Shown piece after piece: positions 6,589-8,155 of a stretch of 8,155 nucleotides of DNA. The notes under the pieces were generated by a model. The model was not told the DNA's origin, made no database searches, and saw only the letters and a program-made list of their open reading frames with translations. This DNA is from RPQK01 sp041946865 (GTDB taxonomy: Bacteria; Acidobacteriota; UBA6911; RPQK01), in contig JBHGBF010000253.1 of NCBI GenBank assembly GCA_041946865.1, positions 1-8,155 of the forward strand, written 5' to 3'. The translations under genes and the position numbers were made by a program. Each line of letters opens with the position of its first letter. Within the stretch, counting starts at the first letter, position 1.

Positions 6589-8034
6589 TTACCCTGGCTC
6601 TGTTTGCAGGTGTTCGCGGACCCGCTTCAGCCCCTGATTTGCATACGAGTTGCGTGAATTCAACGCAACGGCCCGGCGGTAACGTCCAAGGGCCAGCGGC
6701 CAGTCCCGCCTCGCCTCCGCGCAATAACCCAGGGCCGCGTGGGTGAAGTCGTCACCCGGATCGAGGAGTAAGGCGGTGGTTAAGGAGCCTTGGGCACGGT
6801 CGATGTCTCCGGCACGGGCCCAGGCGACTCCCAGATTGTAGTGCACGCGCGCCTTGTGAGGACTCTTTAAAGCCGCATCCTGCCACAAACGCAGATCGGT
6901 CGCCCACACATAGTTCCTCGCAGCAGTCACCGGCAGAATCGCGACGAGCAGCGCGGCTGCAGCTGCAAGGCCCAGACGCGGCAGCTTTTGCGAAAGGCTG
7001 TGGAAGACAAAGCCGAGGATAACCGCGAATCCGGCAACGGCCGGGTAGGCTCGGCTTTCGTTGAACGGATCGGAATTGGGTACCAGGGCCGCCGGCGCCA
7101 AAGCGAGACCGATCCACAAAGCTCCGTAGACCATCAAGGGATACCGGGCACGGACTGTCCAAAGAAGGAAGGCTAAGACCCCCACTCCCAGGAGAGCCAG
7201 TAACGGCGCCCAGAGCCCCGCGACAGCAAAATCGTGATCGATACTCAGGCCGGCGGGCCAAAGCATCGCCCCGACGTATTTCCAGAACGCCACTGTCTGC
7301 GACCACCAGTAGCCCAAGACATGGGGATGAGTCCAGCCGATCTCCCGGGGTCTCACCCGCGACATGAAAAGGATGAAAGCGCCGAGGTTGGTCAGCGCCA
7401 CCACGACCCAACCACCCTGGCGATACAGGGCAGACCAGGCGTCCGTTAAACGCCGGGGTACACCGTCTCGGAACACGAGGGGCCACAGGAAAACCACCCC
7501 GTCCACCCGGCTCCAGATGGCGAGCTGGAAGCAGACCAAAGACAACGCCGGAGCGAAAAAACGCCAAGGCCCCTTTCCCGGCTGAATCTCAGCAAGGAGA
7601 AGGCTGACCATGCCGAAACAGAACATCAGGAGAACCGAACGCGACCAGATGTAGTTAACGGCCTGCGTCTGTAACGGATGCAGGGCAAAGACCGCGGTCG
7701 CCAGAAGCGCCGCCTTTCGAAGCGAGGTCTTGCGGCGAAGCCACACCAGCAGAAGTCCGGCGGCCAGCAGGTGGAGAATCAGGCTGGACAAGTGGTAGCT
7801 CCACGGGTCAGAACCAAACAACCGATAGTTCCAATGAAAAGTCCAGAGGGTCAGCGGCCGCCCGCCATATTCCTGAAGAAAGAGCTGGTATGAAAAATGC
7901 GGCGCAGTGACATGCGGATTCTCGAGCATGAGCGCAAAGTCATCGAAATGAAATTCGCCGGGAAACGAAGGCAGATAGACGAGCAGCACGAGAATACCCA
8001 GTCCCAGGACGAAGATCGCCTCTCGCCGCAGCAT
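6589..8034 (-). CDS. TMTC-like GT-C glycosyltransferase-type membrane protein with TPRs
   Basis: The 481-residue protein has an N-terminal hydrophobic helix (about 6-22), then a loop with the acidic pair Asp31-Asp32 (FHFDDFALMLENP), as expected for the first external loop of GT-C transferases that use lipid-linked sugars. Further family hallmarks are GGRPLT (57-62), YHLSSLILH (80-88), HPLQTQAVNYIWSRS (119-133) and NESRAYP (325-331). Several more membrane helices extend to about 370. Two tetratricopeptide repeats follow (about 394-427 and 428-461). This architecture matches bacterial relatives of TMTC O-mannosyltransferases. The sugar and acceptor are unknown, and no activity is proven for most bacterial members. 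ATG 8034 is chosen because AGAGG precedes it and the helix then starts near the N-terminus. An in-frame TTG at 8061 would add nine residues. The proline-rich gene follows after 60 bases. Confidence 0.82.
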   Translation of the reverse strand: MLRREAIFVLGLGILVLLVYLPSFPGEFHFDDFALMLENPHVTAPHFSYQLFLQEYGGRPLTLWTFHWNYRLFGSDPWSYHLSSLILHLLAAGLLLVWLRRKTSLRKAALLATAVFALHPLQTQAVNYIWSRSVLLMFCFGMVSLLLAEIQPGKGPWRFFAPALSLVCFQLAIWSRVDGVVFLWPLVFRDGVPRRLTDAWSALYRQGGWVVVALTNLGAFILFMSRVRPREIGWTHPHVLGYWWSQTVAFWKYVGAMLWPAGLSIDHDFAVAGLWAPLLALLGVGVLAFLLWTVRARYPLMVYGALWIGLALAPAALVPNSDPFNESRAYPAVAGFAVILGFVFHSLSQKLPRLGLAAAAALLVAILPVTAARNYVWATDLRLWQDAALKSPHKARVHYNLGVAWARAGDIDRAQGSLTTALLLDPGDDFTHAALGYCAEARRDWPLALGRYRRAVALNSRNSYANQGLKRVREHLQTEPG

Positions 8035-8155
8035 AACCTCTAGGATGCCCCTCAGGGCCAAAAAGTCGAAAGCGTCGCCTCCAAGGTTTGTGATGATGGG
8101 GTAACCCCTCAGTTTTTTGTTCGGAGTGTGGCAGCAACGAGGAGAGAGGCCGGTG
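8035..8155. other. Upstream region of the GT-C/TPR gene
   Basis: No gene is supported between the GT-C/TPR start and the window edge. On the minus strand GGAGG occurs at about 8077-8081, which is 15 bases before the alternative TTG start at 8061 and too far to be a good ribosome site. A short GGGG-TAA-CCCC hairpin at 8099-8109 is followed on the plus strand by a T-run (8114-8119). Its four-base stem is too weak to call a terminator. The promoter is presumably here, but none could be identified. Confidence 0.35.

Noticed and set aside
6589..8061. TTG at 8061 as the start of the GT-C/TPR gene
   Set aside because: The nearest GGAGG is 15 bases away. ATG 8034 has AGAGG close by and gives a normal N-terminal helix. 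The longer form cannot be fully excluded.
8099..8119. GGGG-TAA-CCCC hairpin followed by a T-run, terminator-like on the plus strand
   Set aside because: The stem is only four base pairs and cannot be extended, and no plus-strand gene ends before it within the window.

Overview
This window looks like ordinary chromosomal DNA from a GC-rich, soil- or sediment-type bacterium, most likely an acidobacterium. The clearest hint is the secreted von Willebrand A protein, whose N-terminal block and C-terminal ending match the 'VWFA-related Acidobacterial' family. A Tat-exported Gfo/Idh/MocA oxidoreductase, a bacterial TMTC-like GT-C/TPR protein and a SEC-C-tailed sulfatase maturase fit that picture. 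The phylum assignment is inference. No mobile element, phage gene, CRISPR array, tRNA or rRNA was recognised.

Layout. Positions 1-143 hold no gene but contain a perfect palindrome and a degenerate third copy of its arm. Three genes on the minus strand follow, transcribed from about 2869 down to 144: an endonuclease/exonuclease/phosphatase (EEP) family hydrolase, a secreted VWA protein, and OsmC. The gaps are 57 and 26 bases, so they probably form one transcription unit. A 66-base divergent intergenic region separates them from two plus-strand genes: a radical SAM anaerobic sulfatase-maturase-like protein (2936-4327) and a Tat-signal Gfo/Idh/MocA oxidoreductase (4570-5901). A GC-rich inverted repeat lies between these two and supplies the last 11 codons and part of the stop codon of the maturase gene. 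Two further minus-strand genes fill the right side: a multi-pass GT-C-like membrane protein with C-terminal TPRs (8034-6589) and a small membrane-anchored, proline-rich protein (6528-5932). The latter converges on the oxidoreductase with only 30 bases between stop codons.

How the genes may work together. The maturase and the exported oxidoreductase both suit catabolism of sulfated or modified glycans, but no sulfatase is present, so the maturase must act on targets encoded elsewhere. The GT-C/TPR protein and the Pro/Ser/Thr/Ala-rich anchored protein could be a glycosyltransferase and a cell-surface substrate; this is a hypothesis. OsmC is a thiol peroxidase for organic hydroperoxides and the VWA protein probably acts in the periplasm or at the surface.

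No clear new multi-gene system was found. The most interesting items are the repeat fused into the maturase reading frame, the SEC-C fusion itself, the GT-C/proline-rich pair, and the palindrome at the left end.
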